DNA of 64,000 nt from Campylobacter sp. RM12651 (GTDB taxonomy: Bacteria > Campylobacterota > Campylobacteria > Campylobacterales > Campylobacteraceae). Where the stretch lies: contig NZ_CP059601.1 in the NCBI RefSeq assembly GCF_022369475.1, positions 1 through 64,000 on the forward strand, in the 5' to 3' direction. The notes under the pieces were generated by a model. The model saw only the letters and a program-made list of their open reading frames with translations, was not told the origin of the DNA and ran no database searches. The position numbers were made by a program, and so were the translations under genes. Below, in pieces: positions 18,219-27,298 of this stretch; within the stretch, counting starts at the first letter, position 1; each line of letters starts with the position of its first letter.

Positions 18219-19027
18219 TATTCTTCTCCACCATCAATATCGTCAAGGAAGAAAAATAAATTTTTATTTAAAACTTTTTGCATCTTAATACCATCATTTC
18301 TTAAATATACACCGCCTAAAGTATATTCAGTTCCTTCTTTTACTTCACCTATAGAGTGAAAATTATATGCTAAATAGCAGTTACCTTTTTTATAAGCACC
18401 ATTACAATTTAATTTCTTATCGGCTTTAAGATTATATTCATATGCTACAGCGTTATTTTTTAGCTTAAATTTTTTATTTTTATTTGCTTTATATCTTGTT
18501 TTATCCATAGGAATATCATTTAAAGTAATTTCACCTTTAGCTAATTTTAATTGTAAAGGCGTAATATATACTTTCCTTTGTCTTTGTAAAAAATTATCCG
18601 TAAGCTCTTTTGTCTTGCTTGCAAATAATACAGGATATGTCTCCAATGTACCTGTTTCTAATTCTTTAACTTTTAAAGTAACTCCGTACATTTTATTGAT
18701 TTTTTTAACCAAAGCTTTTGCATCTGCTAACCTATCAAAAGTTGAAACAAGTAAAAAATCTTTCATTATATAACTCTCTATACCATCCCGATTTAAAAGA
18801 TGCTGTAGATATAGAATATCTCTTGTTTGAACTTTTTCTATTTCCCAAACAACCGCATATGGAGAAGTTGTTTCTATCTTTTTTGGTTCAAAACCTTCGT
18901 GGTTTAATTGATAATCAACAGCTTCAAGTCCTACTGTAAAACCTTTTTTAAAAACTTCTAATTCTTCATAAGAAGCTCCAAATAATTGTGAAGCTAATAT
19001 GATTGAGCAGAATGATATTTTTCTCAT
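18218..19027 (-). CDS. Exported SPOR-like protein, 269 aa
   Basis: It has a signal peptide (MRKISFCSIILASQLFGAS). Residues about 60-120 (VVWEIEKVQTRDILYLQHLL ... SYIMKDFLLVSTFDRLADAKALVKKIN) follow the beta-alpha-beta pattern and the 'F-x-V-S-T-F-D-R-x-x-D-A' style of SPOR-type peptidoglycan-binding repeats. The C-terminal part has a cysteine pair (NCNGAYKKGNCYLAYNF) likely disulfide bonded. Probably a periplasmic protein linking the channel to the wall. No exact family recognised. Confidence 0.6.
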   Translation of the reverse strand: MRKISFCSIILASQLFGASYEELEVFKKGFTVGLEAVDYQLNHEGFEPKKIETTSPYAVVWEIEKVQTRDILYLQHLLNRDGIESYIMKDFLLVSTFDRLADAKALVKKINKMYGVTLKVKELETGTLETYPVLFASKTKELTDNFLQRQRKVYITPLQLKLAKGEITLNDIPMDKTRYKANKNKKFKLKNNAVAYEYNLKADKKLNCNGAYKKGNCYLAYNFHSIGEVKEGTEYTLGGVYLRNDGIKMQKVLNKNLFFFLDDIDGGEE

Positions 19028-19962
19028 TGTATTTCCTTATCGTTTATTGTTAAATTTACATATACTGAATCTTTAAGAATTTTTATTCTAACTAGTTTCT
19101 TAGTTTTATCTATTTTTATTAAATCTGTACCATATCGTGTCTCGTTTAAACACCACTCTTTTTCGTTTACAATATTTATACAGTTTTCTTTTTCAGAAAA
19201 AGAAAATACTTTCTGTAGATTAAGATATTCTAATTGTTTGTAAGAGTTAACAATTAAACCATTGTAATCGAAAAGCATAGCTTCGCTTTCTTTAATATCT
19301 TTGGCTCTTTCTTCGCCAGTTTTATATTTTACCTTTTCCCCAACAACTTGACAATTTTGTTCTATTAAATTATTTTGTGGTTCTTGTTGTGGTTGTGGTT
19401 TAGGTTCTTGTTGTACTTCTTTTATTGGAAAGTCTAATGTATTAACATGATTTGAAAATTCTTGTTCATCAACATAATTTTGTAATTGTGGAGCAGGTAT
19501 TTCGTTAGTTGATTTATCAACTATTTCTTCTTGTGGTTTTGTTTTTAATGAATTATCTTCTAAAGATGAATAAAATTTCTCGTTGTTTGTATTATATGTA
19601 TTTTCTTGCTGTGGTTGTTCTGTTGTAATAGTATTGTTTAATATATTTTCAAAATTTTCAACCTTTTTATTTGTATCTTTGTCGTTTTTTGTATTGGTGA
19701 TAAATGGATTTTCGATTATGTCTGAAACACCTCCTTTATTAGACGTGTCATCCTCAATTTTAACAACTTCTTTATTTTCTTCAATTATTTGGCTCATCTC
19801 TTCTACTGTTGATTTTATTTCAGTAGGCGTAGAGGTTTCTAATTTATCAAATTGTGATTTATTTTCTTGCTTGGGACTCCTAAAAAATACGATTAGACAT
19901 AATATCACTACAGTAAAAACACCAAATGATAAGGCTTTATACTTTTTAATCAAATTAACCAT
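19024..19962 (-). CDS. Bitopic protein with proline/glutamine-rich periplasmic linker (VirB10-like topology), 312 aa
   Basis: It has a short cytoplasmic N-terminus, one membrane span (about 11-29), a long disordered E/N/Q/P-rich stretch (about 30-205, with QQEPKPQPQQEPQ) and a compact C-terminal domain of ~100 residues with cysteines at ENCI and EWCLNE. The topology of a small cytoplasmic end, a single span and a proline-rich spanning linker is that of the N-terminal half of VirB10/TraB/DotG proteins. The VirB10-type barrel appears to be in the separate exported protein encoded at 16700-17887. The two may divide the roles of one VirB10. This is inference. Confidence 0.5.
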   Translation of the reverse strand: MVNLIKKYKALSFGVFTVVILCLIVFFRSPKQENKSQFDKLETSTPTEIKSTVEEMSQIIEENKEVVKIEDDTSNKGGVSDIIENPFITNTKNDKDTNKKVENFENILNNTITTEQPQQENTYNTNNEKFYSSLEDNSLKTKPQEEIVDKSTNEIPAPQLQNYVDEQEFSNHVNTLDFPIKEVQQEPKPQPQQEPQNNLIEQNCQVVGEKVKYKTGEERAKDIKESEAMLFDYNGLIVNSYKQLEYLNLQKVFSFSEKENCINIVNEKEWCLNETRYGTDLIKIDKTKKLVRIKILKDSVYVNLTINDKEIQ

Positions 19963-19963
19963 T

Positions 19964-20734
19964 TTATTTTTCCTTTCTAGTAACTACAATTCTATATTTT
20001 TTATTTTTTACATATAAATTTCCATTAATTTCATCTTCTACTATCTGATAAACCATGTCATCTATGTATAAATAATTAAATTTTTTATCAGGACTTTTTT
20101 TGTATTGTTTATAGAAAGCTTCTAAAACTTCTTCATCTTTTAAAATTTTTTGGTCTAAATACGTATACACGGTATTTAACTCCTGATTCTGAATTTCATC
20201 AACGCTAAACCTGCGAACCAAAATGTTTAATATTCTGTTTTTATTGTTTTTATCTGTATATAAAATTATAAGATTACCTCTATCAAAATCATTATTTACA
20301 TCGAATAAAACAATATTTTCATTAAAACTTATCTTTTCAAGACTTTTGCCTTGTGCTAATGTAATTTTAGAACCTGCTGGCAAAAGTATTGTAAAAGTAA
20401 AATAAGGATGAACAGCTATTTCATCTTGAGATAAAATAGACTTTACTAAAGGATTTTGGCTAATCCTTACAGAGTCAAACTTATCTAAAAGATGTTTTAT
20501 TTCTTTATCCCTTTTTTGTAAGCCTTTGATTTCACCATTATCCATATCTAAGTAAAATTTGTTAATTTCAACATCACCTACATTAGGATTATTGTTTGGT
20601 TGTTGGTCTGCTGGTCTATTTGGATAATAGATTGTTTTTGTATCTTTAAAGTTTTCGGGTGCTAAAGGAATTCCTAAATGTTCTGCATTTAAGAAACCTG
20701 TTAATAAAATAGTATTAAAAATTATTTTTTTCAT
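19964..20734 (-). CDS. VirB9/TraK-like exported protein, 256 aa
   Basis: It has a signal peptide (about 1-17) and then a proline- and asparagine-rich stretch. The beta-rich domain from about residue 105 (HPYFTFTILLPAGSKITLAQG ... ENIVLFDVNNDFDRGNLIILYTD ... RILNILVRRFS) has the style of the N-terminal domain of VirB9/TraK/CagX outer-membrane core proteins. The C-terminal domain ends with YRIVVTRKEK. Its start overlaps the upstream membrane-protein gene by 4 bp. The fold assignment is by eye and moderately confident. Confidence 0.5.
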   Translation of the reverse strand: MKKIIFNTILLTGFLNAEHLGIPLAPENFKDTKTIYYPNRPADQQPNNNPNVGDVEINKFYLDMDNGEIKGLQKRDKEIKHLLDKFDSVRISQNPLVKSILSQDEIAVHPYFTFTILLPAGSKITLAQGKSLEKISFNENIVLFDVNNDFDRGNLIILYTDKNNKNRILNILVRRFSVDEIQNQELNTVYTYLDQKILKDEEVLEAFYKQYKKSPDKKFNYLYIDDMVYQIVEDEINGNLYVKNKKYRIVVTRKEK

Positions 20735-21288
20735 TTTATTCCTTTTTCATAATAACAATAAGTTATAATTTGTCCATTTTCTAACAATGCAAAAGTTTTT
20801 CTAAAAGCAGTGTCAAAAATAAATTCTATTGCTATACAAAACAATAAAACATACTTAAAAAATATTAAAATTAAGTCAAAATTAATAAAACTAAAGTAAA
20901 TTGAACCACCTAACAGAATGATTGTAAATTTAGTTACAATATCAATATTTTTGAAAAGCATAAAAAAGATAGATGCTAATACTACAACAATAATAGAAAT
21001 ATCTAGCTTTAAAAAATCTACTCCTATTGTAAAAAATAAAAGTATTATAGGAAAGAAATATTTTACTATAAAAAATTTTATAGTAGTTTTTCTATCTCCT
21101 AAAATATCGTATTCCCTGTCAGTTTCATTGCGGTTATAAATAATATGGAAGCTATCTTCATTGATTTTTGTTAATTCAGCATTTGCTCCATATGATGTTG
21201 TAAATGGTAGGAATGGAAACTGATAAAAATAAATAAATTTTTGCACTATAGAACCTTTATACCCCATATTAGTAAGCAATATAATCAT
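20731..21288 (-). CDS. Inner-membrane protein, 185 aa
   Basis: Hypothetical protein with a soluble N-terminal ~65 residues and then four closely spaced hydrophobic helices (about 72-160), ending in a short hydrophilic tail. The style (short basic loops, membrane-embedded hairpins, N-terminal cytoplasmic beta-rich stretch) resembles PH-domain-like or TrbL-like small membrane proteins, but I do not recognise it. The ribosome-binding site is poor (TTATTTAAATA before ATG), and a second ATG at codon 8 is possible. A promoter-like sequence lies just upstream. Confidence 0.65.
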   Translation of the reverse strand: MIILLTNMGYKGSIVQKFIYFYQFPFLPFTTSYGANAELTKINEDSFHIIYNRNETDREYDILGDRKTTIKFFIVKYFFPIILLFFTIGVDFLKLDISIIVVVLASIFFMLFKNIDIVTKFTIILLGGSIYFSFINFDLILIFFKYVLLFCIAIEFIFDTAFRKTFALLENGQIITYCYYEKGIK

Positions 21289-21316
21289 TATTTAAATAAT
21301 AAGACTTATATTGCTA

Positions 21317-21350
21317 ATAGTACAATAATAATATATCTTTATGCTTAAAA
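21317..21350 (-). promoter_or_regulatory. Candidate internal promoter of the envelope/T4SS genes
   Basis: On the minus strand it reads TTTTAAGCAT (21341-21350), 11 nt, T-rich TTATTG, then TACTAT (21317-21322). This is the same three-part arrangement as the pilin promoter. It sits in the 67-bp gap between the AAA+ ATPase gene and the 185-residue membrane-protein gene, and would separate the mobilisation genes from the channel genes. Confidence 0.35.
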
Positions 21351-21355
21351 TGTCC

Positions 21356-22516
21356 TTAAAGTTGCTTAAATAGTTCCGCTTGTGCTAACATTTTTTTTGC
21401 AGATTCTTGAGCTGTTTTTGTAATAGGAATAACATCTCTTATTACACCCACAAGCACTTCTTCTGTTAATTTAATATCAGCTTTTATTTTTCTAGATAAT
21501 AATTTACAAAATGTTTCGATTTCGGCTGGCGTATATACAAAACGTCCAACTGCTGGGTTATCCTCTTGTGTGTGTACATCATAGATTTTTAAAACTAGTT
21601 CAAATGTATTTGAAAAAATAGGGTTTTCTCCAAAAAGATGTTCTTTAAGATTATATTTTTTTATATATAAATCGAACATATCTACTGCTTCTATTTCAGT
21701 AGGTAAATTTACAAAAAATAATTCATCGAATCGACCCCTACGAACAAATTCAGGGTTTTCTGCCAAAATTGTACTTAAGTTATTTGCAGTAGCTAAATAT
21801 ACAACATCTAAATCCTTATATTTTGAAACAGGACTATCTATTTCATTTATTAATGTAAGCATTGCTCCAAGCATCTGCTTTTCATTTGGGCTACCATTTC
21901 CAATCATTTTTTCAATTTCATCTATTAGAATCAAAAATTTTGTATTTTGAAATAAGTTAAGATAATCATGAATTTTATATAATTCCACTATAGGTTCAGG
22001 TTTAGCCATAACGACGCTAAGATTTAAAAATATTAATGTTCTGTCAGTAGAACCAGCAAAAGCTTTAGCAAAAAAAGTTTTACCTGTACCAGCCAATCCA
22101 GTTAAAAAAAAGGCTTTTGAACGATAACCATTTTTCTCTGCTCTTAAAAATTCTTCTGTAAATTTTTTTAACTCAAACGCCCCGCCTACAGTATCCAAAG
22201 ACACATTAGGTTTAACAATTTCAATTCCTAGTCGTAACGCCAAAGCGGTGTCCTCTTTTACATCTAGGAGTCGTTCTTGAGATGTTAAAGGGCTGTCGTT
22301 ATAGAATTCATATTTTTGAGGTATAAAAAATCTAAATTCTTGAAAAACTGGATAAGGTGCTAAGTATAATGTAATATTTCTTTGTCTTGCATCAATTTTA
22401 GTAATATCTTCTCTTGTTGGAAACAAGATAACATTATCTTTACCATACTTTTCACAAAGCATCTTTATATTTTCTTCTAAGTACAAATTCATGTCTTCTG
22501 CATAAATCCAAATCAT
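21356..22516 (-). CDS. AAA+ ATPase, 386 aa
   Basis: Classical AAA+ module. Walker A is LTGLAGTGKT with K146. Walker B is FLILIDEIEKM with D199 and E200. Sensor-1-type VVYLATANNL follows, and the arginine-finger segment is FVRRGRFDELFF. This sequence set is that of the FtsH/p97/proteasomal branch of AAA proteins rather than of VirB11. The N-terminal ~110 residues are a unique domain. It follows the T4CP gene by 10 bp in the same operon, so it is expected to serve conjugation, for example remodelling substrates or complexes, although no such gene is standard in VirB or F-type loci. It could instead have been recruited for plasmid maintenance. Confidence 0.82.
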   Translation of the reverse strand: MIWIYAEDMNLYLEENIKMLCEKYGKDNVILFPTREDITKIDARQRNITLYLAPYPVFQEFRFFIPQKYEFYNDSPLTSQERLLDVKEDTALALRLGIEIVKPNVSLDTVGGAFELKKFTEEFLRAEKNGYRSKAFFLTGLAGTGKTFFAKAFAGSTDRTLIFLNLSVVMAKPEPIVELYKIHDYLNLFQNTKFLILIDEIEKMIGNGSPNEKQMLGAMLTLINEIDSPVSKYKDLDVVYLATANNLSTILAENPEFVRRGRFDELFFVNLPTEIEAVDMFDLYIKKYNLKEHLFGENPIFSNTFELVLKIYDVHTQEDNPAVGRFVYTPAEIETFCKLLSRKIKADIKLTEEVLVGVIRDVIPITKTAQESAKKMLAQAELFKQL

Positions 22517-22526
22517 AAATTATCCT

Positions 22527-24584
22527 TTATGCTACTTCTTTTTCATATCTTGATTCATAATCAAAATCTGTAGACTTATTTTTGAGTTCTCTTAACTTTT
22601 TATTGATTTTATTGTCAAAATCTATTTCTTTATAATTATTTAGTTCTTTTTCTTGTTCTTTAGTTAAAGCTCCAAAGCATTTAAAAGAATTTTTTTCTTG
22701 GTGTTCTTTAGAAATACCAATAGAATCACTAAAAGGACTGGCATCATCAAAAAGGTGTGTAAAATATACACCTTTTTTCAAATTAGATTTTGGTTGTTTT
22801 GGTTGTGTTTTAGCATTAGATAAAACAGGTAATTCATACCATAAAATTTCGGAAGAGATACTTTTCATTTTTACACGGTATTTTTCTAAAAATTCCTTAT
22901 TTGCAAAAATATTATTTCTGCGTGACCAAACTTGCTTTATAAAGTTATCGAAATTTAAATATTGTGTTATTGGTAATTTTGTATGAATATCATTACCGCC
23001 ATAAGTAGTAACTTTGCCTTTATGTAGTAATGATTTTTCAGCACAAGCTACTGCTTTATAAAACTCACCATCAGTAACAACTATCATTTCACCATTGTTC
23101 ATTTTTTCTAAATCGTGATGTTTAATTTTATCCTCTAGTTGTGTTTGGAAACTATCTTCTACATGTGAATTACCTTCAACACCTAAGCGTCTTTCTTGGT
23201 AGCTTCTATCTATAAATCTGTTTTGTCCTAGCTTTTCGTTTATCATTTTACTAACATCTGTTGAAGTTGTTTTCATTATGCAAAGCGTTCCAGTCATACC
23301 TAGCATTTCTTTAGTTTCTAATCCTTTGCCATCATCAACTTCATCAATTTGAGACAAAGATTGAAAAATAGGAATAATCGAGAATCCTAAAGCCCTACAT
23401 TTAGACATTAATCTTCCAAAACCTTTTACACAATAAGAACCAATCTCATCAAACATACACAAAAAAGGTATTTTGGGGTTGTAAGATTCTTTAGCTTTCT
23501 TTTGTGCTACACCTTTTAAAATACCAAGTAAAAGCATTCCTAGTTCTTTCGGTGTTTGGTCTGAATCCATTGATGGCAATGTTACAAATAACATTTTATT
23601 GTGTTGAACTACTTCCCATAAATCTGTTGTAGGATGTTGAGTATTAAAAACACTCCTATAATCAGAACCTAGCTTGGTAATAACACTACGCCAAGCACCA
23701 ATACTAACACCAAAATCATAGATACCTTGTTCTTTATTAGCTTTAATTTTTTCTAAAATATCAGCATAGAATGTATCAGGATTACCATCCTTTAAAATTG
23801 TTTCGATTGATTTTACACGTCCATCGCTATAAACAATATTAAAATCATGTTCTACAAAGTCTTCATAATTAACATTTAAACAAGATGTAATATATTTTAC
23901 ATAATCAGCAATAGGAGACACTTCTTTAGATTTTTTTCTGTAAATTATAGCGGCTCTTAAAAGTGAAGGTATATCCATATAATTAGATAATGAGCCGAAA
24001 TTCAAAGGAATAAATTCCTTATCTCTCATATAGACCAATAATTTTAAAAGGTTATTCATAAACTCTCTTTGTTTTTGTTTCCACTGGTCTTCTTCACCTA
24101 TCAATAAAGAGTTCATAATCTCATAAAGGTTGCTAGATGACCCGTTCTGCAATGGGTTAATACTAGCTGTATTATCCATATCTAAAAAATTGATATGGAT
24201 AAAATCATCTCTTCTACCATATCTACAAGCTAGAGCAAACATTTCTTGGGCGAACTCTGCTGTTCCTTTTCCGTCAATAATAAAACAACCACCGCCAAGT
24301 TGTAATTGTTGTTCTGCAATACCTTTCATAAGAACAGTTTTACCACCACCAACAGTAGCGATTATAGCTAAGTGTCTTTTAAACTTTTCAGCATCTAAAA
24401 GAATAGGCCCCTTGTAGTTTGTAAGAAATGAACTTTTTCTAGCATCTCCATAAAACTCCTTAATATGAGTACCTATTTGGATTAAATATTTATCTTTTTC
24501 TGTGTTTTTTGATAAATACCCCAATTTTTCACTGGCTTCTTTTTTCCTTTCTAAATGTCCAAAAAAAACAGCAATGCCCATCAC
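22527..24584 (-). CDS. VirD4/TraD/DotL-type coupling ATPase (T4CP), main open frame, 685 aa
   Basis: Coupling protein that brings DNA or protein substrates to the channel. The P-loop is ATVGGGKT (K82). Walker B is FLCMFDEIGSY at about 375-385. Other typical segments are FIIDGKGTAEFAQEM, TLPSMDSDQTPKELG and the IPIFQSLSQIDEV helicase-like motif. The frame opens with a GTG at 24584 inside the upstream 101-residue frame. By itself it lacks the usual two-helix N-terminal anchor, keeping only half of a helix (VMGIAVFFGHLE). The missing anchor is encoded just upstream in another frame (24529-24834), joined through a homopolymer of eight A on the plus strand (24608-24615). The full gene is therefore probably 22527-24834 (about 769 residues), broken or slipping at that run. 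Confidence 0.85.
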   Translation of the reverse strand: MMGIAVFFGHLERKKEASEKLGYLSKNTEKDKYLIQIGTHIKEFYGDARKSSFLTNYKGPILLDAEKFKRHLAIIATVGGGKTVLMKGIAEQQLQLGGGCFIIDGKGTAEFAQEMFALACRYGRRDDFIHINFLDMDNTASINPLQNGSSSNLYEIMNSLLIGEEDQWKQKQREFMNNLLKLLVYMRDKEFIPLNFGSLSNYMDIPSLLRAAIIYRKKSKEVSPIADYVKYITSCLNVNYEDFVEHDFNIVYSDGRVKSIETILKDGNPDTFYADILEKIKANKEQGIYDFGVSIGAWRSVITKLGSDYRSVFNTQHPTTDLWEVVQHNKMLFVTLPSMDSDQTPKELGMLLLGILKGVAQKKAKESYNPKIPFLCMFDEIGSYCVKGFGRLMSKCRALGFSIIPIFQSLSQIDEVDDGKGLETKEMLGMTGTLCIMKTTSTDVSKMINEKLGQNRFIDRSYQERRLGVEGNSHVEDSFQTQLEDKIKHHDLEKMNNGEMIVVTDGEFYKAVACAEKSLLHKGKVTTYGGNDIHTKLPITQYLNFDNFIKQVWSRRNNIFANKEFLEKYRVKMKSISSEILWYELPVLSNAKTQPKQPKSNLKKGVYFTHLFDDASPFSDSIGISKEHQEKNSFKCFGALTKEQEKELNNYKEIDFDNKINKKLRELKNKSTDFDYESRYEKEVA

Positions 24585-24834
24585 GAAAGAATGGAAAGTG
24601 CCATAATAAAAAAAATATAAGCACTTCCTTACTAAAAATATATTGCTGTTTAAATATTATCATAAAAACCAAGTAAATACCTACTCCTATTCCCATAAAA
24701 TTAAGTGAAGTAGTTATAAAATTAATACTTTCTTGAGTGGTGAATGCGTCGTAAAAGTTATCTCTTTTAGGACGCATTACCCTTTCTTGTATATCGTCAT
24801 AGACAACATTTTTTCCATCACTTCTTACAGCCAT
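24529..24834 (-). CDS. N-terminal membrane anchor of the coupling protein, out of frame
   Basis: The reading frame has a soluble start of ~40 residues and then hydrophobic helices (about 42-66 and 70-83). The last ~30 residues (after KEVLIFF) are an unlikely cysteine- and tryptophan-rich tail that overlaps the T4CP frame. Removing one base from the eight-base homopolymer at 24608-24615 makes the frame continue as KEVLIFFYYGTFHSFVMGIAVFFGHLE straight into the T4CP. That gives the normal two-helix anchor followed by the ATPase domain. I read this as the 5' part of the T4CP gene. The split may be a sequencing error, a phase-variable tract or ribosomal/transcriptional slippage. It might instead be an independent small membrane protein. 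Confidence 0.6.
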   Translation of the reverse strand: MAVRSDGKNVVYDDIQERVMRPKRDNFYDAFTTQESINFITTSLNFMGIGVGIYLVFMIIFKQQYIFSKEVLIFFLLWHFPFFRDGHCCFFWTFRKEKRSQ

Positions 24835-24843
24835 ATTTTTCCT

Positions 24844-25731
24844 TTATTTATTATTTAGTAAATGGTCAAGAGCTTCACCAGCTGTTGTGCTGAATACTCT
24901 ATCTGTTTCATCTTTAAAATAGGCAGATTTTATGCCATTAATGTAACATTCATATTCGCTTCTTAAATAAGACCCTCTTAGTTTTACTGATTTTCTTGTT
25001 AATAAATCAAGAGCATTTATAAACTCTTGGAGAAATATATTGTCAGTTACTAATGCTTCTAATTGCCCTATTGCCAAATTAAATTCAGGAACTACTCTGT
25101 CCCAGAGTGCCATTAAAAAGAAGTCAGCTCTGTAATTACAAAACCTTAAAATTTCATTATAATTTATATTTTGTTCTTTATCCTTTATCAACTCTTTTAG
25201 TTTTTTAAAAATCATTCTATGAATATTTAATTCTGCTAAAGAATTATCTTCTAAAACAGAGACGTTAGTTATTAATGGGATTGGGTAATAACAACTCATA
25301 TAAGTGTAGTATTCAATTGTTGAAGGTGTTAATACCTCTTTATCGTTTAAAACAGTAAAAAAGGTGTTCCCAAACGGAACTTTAACTTCAACTCTATTAG
25401 AACGTACATCTTCTAAATGTTTAAAGGCTCTATCTACTTTGTTAGAGTCAATACCCCAGTAGGTTTGCTGTTTTGCTTTGATTATAATTGGTTTTATAGA
25501 AACAGTTCCTCTTAAATAAAAAAATGCAACAATCGAACAAAACGTATAAAGTATAATAAGATAGGAGTTTACTGCTATATTTGCTTTAGATATAAACATT
25601 AAAGTTGCCCAATAACCTATTGCTACAATAACGCAATATGCCAATAAGACATGGCGTAATTCTTTCATATATCTATTAAGCCAATAAAGACAAGCGGCTA
25701 CAATAGTAATTACTATACCAATTCCATTCAT
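24844..25731 (-). CDS. Membrane protein preceding the coupling protein, 295 aa
   Basis: It has three hydrophobic helices in the first ~75 residues, followed by a ~220-residue cytoplasmic, helical domain (KHLEDVRSNRVEV, FFLMALWDRVVPEFN). An inner-membrane protein with N-terminal spans and a cytoplasmic domain directly upstream of the T4CP recalls DotM/TrbA, the T4CP partner of I-type systems, but I see no diagnostic motif. Treated as a hypothetical T4CP partner. It lies 9 bp from the anchor frame and 10 bp from the 518-residue gene. Confidence 0.6.
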   Translation of the reverse strand: MNGIGIVITIVAACLYWLNRYMKELRHVLLAYCVIVAIGYWATLMFISKANIAVNSYLIILYTFCSIVAFFYLRGTVSIKPIIIKAKQQTYWGIDSNKVDRAFKHLEDVRSNRVEVKVPFGNTFFTVLNDKEVLTPSTIEYYTYMSCYYPIPLITNVSVLEDNSLAELNIHRMIFKKLKELIKDKEQNINYNEILRFCNYRADFFLMALWDRVVPEFNLAIGQLEALVTDNIFLQEFINALDLLTRKSVKLRGSYLRSEYECYINGIKSAYFKDETDRVFSTTAGEALDHLLNNK

Positions 25732-25740
25732 TTAAGACAT

Positions 25741-27297
25741 TCACCTAATCGAATCTGACTCTACTATTTTTGATGAAGTTTCAGCTACGGTTTGTGAAAC
25801 TTCTTGTTTATTTTCAGTTAGGAAATTTTTTGCATGTTCTCTAACTTCTTGACTTGTTGTAGAATCAACAAGTTTATCCATACTTTCAAAAGCTTCTTTC
25901 ATTAATGGGGCTTTTTCTTTATCTACATATTCATATAAATTTTTATACATTTCTTCATTAAATAAACCTCTTGTCCCTTCACCAAAGATATTGTTTTCTA
26001 TATCTTTTGAAAATAATGAATTTTCCAAAATTATGTTATCATCAATCTCAGCGGCCTTTCCAACTTCATATTGTAATGATGTTATATATAAAATAGATTT
26101 GTCGCAAATTTCTTTGATTTCAGGTGACTTAGTTGCCTCATCTCTCAAACTTTCAGCTAACTTATAACAGTTTTCAGAAAAATGTGCAAATTGTATATTA
26201 TTTTCTTTTAAGCTATTAACTAAATCGGAGCTTAATTCTCCCTTTAAAGACAATATACCAGCTGTAATAGAATAATTATTTAAATCTAAAATTGAATTTT
26301 TAGCCTCACTTACGTTAAAATTTTCATTCTTTAAATTTTTCAAAGTATCCGAAGCCATATATCCTTTACTAATTTTACCTGTATTATAATCTTCCAATTT
26401 TGTTTGATTTTCTATTGATAAAAATTTCGTATCTAATGAATGTCCGCCAACATTTGTAACAGCGATAAGCTTATCTAAATTGCCATGTTGCTCCAGCAAA
26501 AGACAAGAGTCTTTTGCGGTAACATCTAAAGATTTTGAAGCTATTTGCGTTAACTCTTTTCCAGTGCTTGTATTTTTAATACCATCAACTAAACGATTTA
26601 AATTATTCAAATTTGGTTCTTTAGTAAAATTAGAAGCTAAGGACTCTAATTCAGATAAGTGTTTATTATCTTGTAATAGTTTTCTAACTGTAAGAAAACC
26701 CGCCATAGCAGTTCCTTTAATAACTGATTTACTTGACATTAATATGGCGAGTAAAATTATTATAGCTTGTGCCTCACCTGTAATATCTTTTTGCAAATCA
26801 GGGTTTTTAAGAGCTTTCATTGCTCTATCAGTTTCTTTTTTTATATCTTTATTAAGCCCATCCATCATAGAAGGGATACACCTTTTCATCAAATCTTTAT
26901 AAGCTTTACCATTATGTTGTAATTTTTTTAATTGTTCTCTTCCATCTTTAATAAGCTCAGCTGTTTTCTCATCATATGGATTATCTTTTAAATGTTTTTC
27001 CATAGAACGTAAGTTTTTTATACCCTCTCGTAGTCTATCTTTGTAGCTACCTTTGAAAGACATATTATCGTTTAAAAATTCATTTGCTGTATCCTGGAAG
27101 CGTTTGCTCATATCTTTAACATTTTCAAAATAAGATTTATTATAGTTGTATCCAAAAAAATTAGATTTTTCAAAAGCTTCAGAAAATCTATCTTTTTGCT
27201 GATTAAAAAAATCTTCAAAGTCCTCAAAGCTTGCCCCATCTTGGGTTTTATTTTTAAAATCCTCTAAATATTTTAATTCTTCATATAATATTTTCAT
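25741..27297 (-). CDS. Helical membrane-associated protein, 518 aa
   Basis: Mostly alpha-helical, charged protein with one hydrophobic stretch (about 178-205: AIIILLAILMSS ... IKGTAMAGFL) that could be one or two membrane passes. The N-terminal ~170 residues are lysine- and aspartate-rich with coiled-coil character, and the C-terminal ~300 are acidic. No recognised family. It is placed between the tail-anchored coiled-coil protein and the T4CP partner, so a role in substrate processing or coupling is plausible but not shown. Confidence 0.65.
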   Translation of the reverse strand: MKILYEELKYLEDFKNKTQDGASFEDFEDFFNQQKDRFSEAFEKSNFFGYNYNKSYFENVKDMSKRFQDTANEFLNDNMSFKGSYKDRLREGIKNLRSMEKHLKDNPYDEKTAELIKDGREQLKKLQHNGKAYKDLMKRCIPSMMDGLNKDIKKETDRAMKALKNPDLQKDITGEAQAIIILLAILMSSKSVIKGTAMAGFLTVRKLLQDNKHLSELESLASNFTKEPNLNNLNRLVDGIKNTSTGKELTQIASKSLDVTAKDSCLLLEQHGNLDKLIAVTNVGGHSLDTKFLSIENQTKLEDYNTGKISKGYMASDTLKNLKNENFNVSEAKNSILDLNNYSITAGILSLKGELSSDLVNSLKENNIQFAHFSENCYKLAESLRDEATKSPEIKEICDKSILYITSLQYEVGKAAEIDDNIILENSLFSKDIENNIFGEGTRGLFNEEMYKNLYEYVDKEKAPLMKEAFESMDKLVDSTTSQEVREHAKNFLTENKQEVSQTVAETSSKIVESDSIR

Positions 27298-27298
27298 T

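Noticed and set aside
19583-20017. 144-codon plus-strand open frame, hydrophobic
   Set aside because: It is antisense to the Q/P-rich bitopic protein gene; its composition is what reading the complement of such codons gives, and it lacks a start signal.
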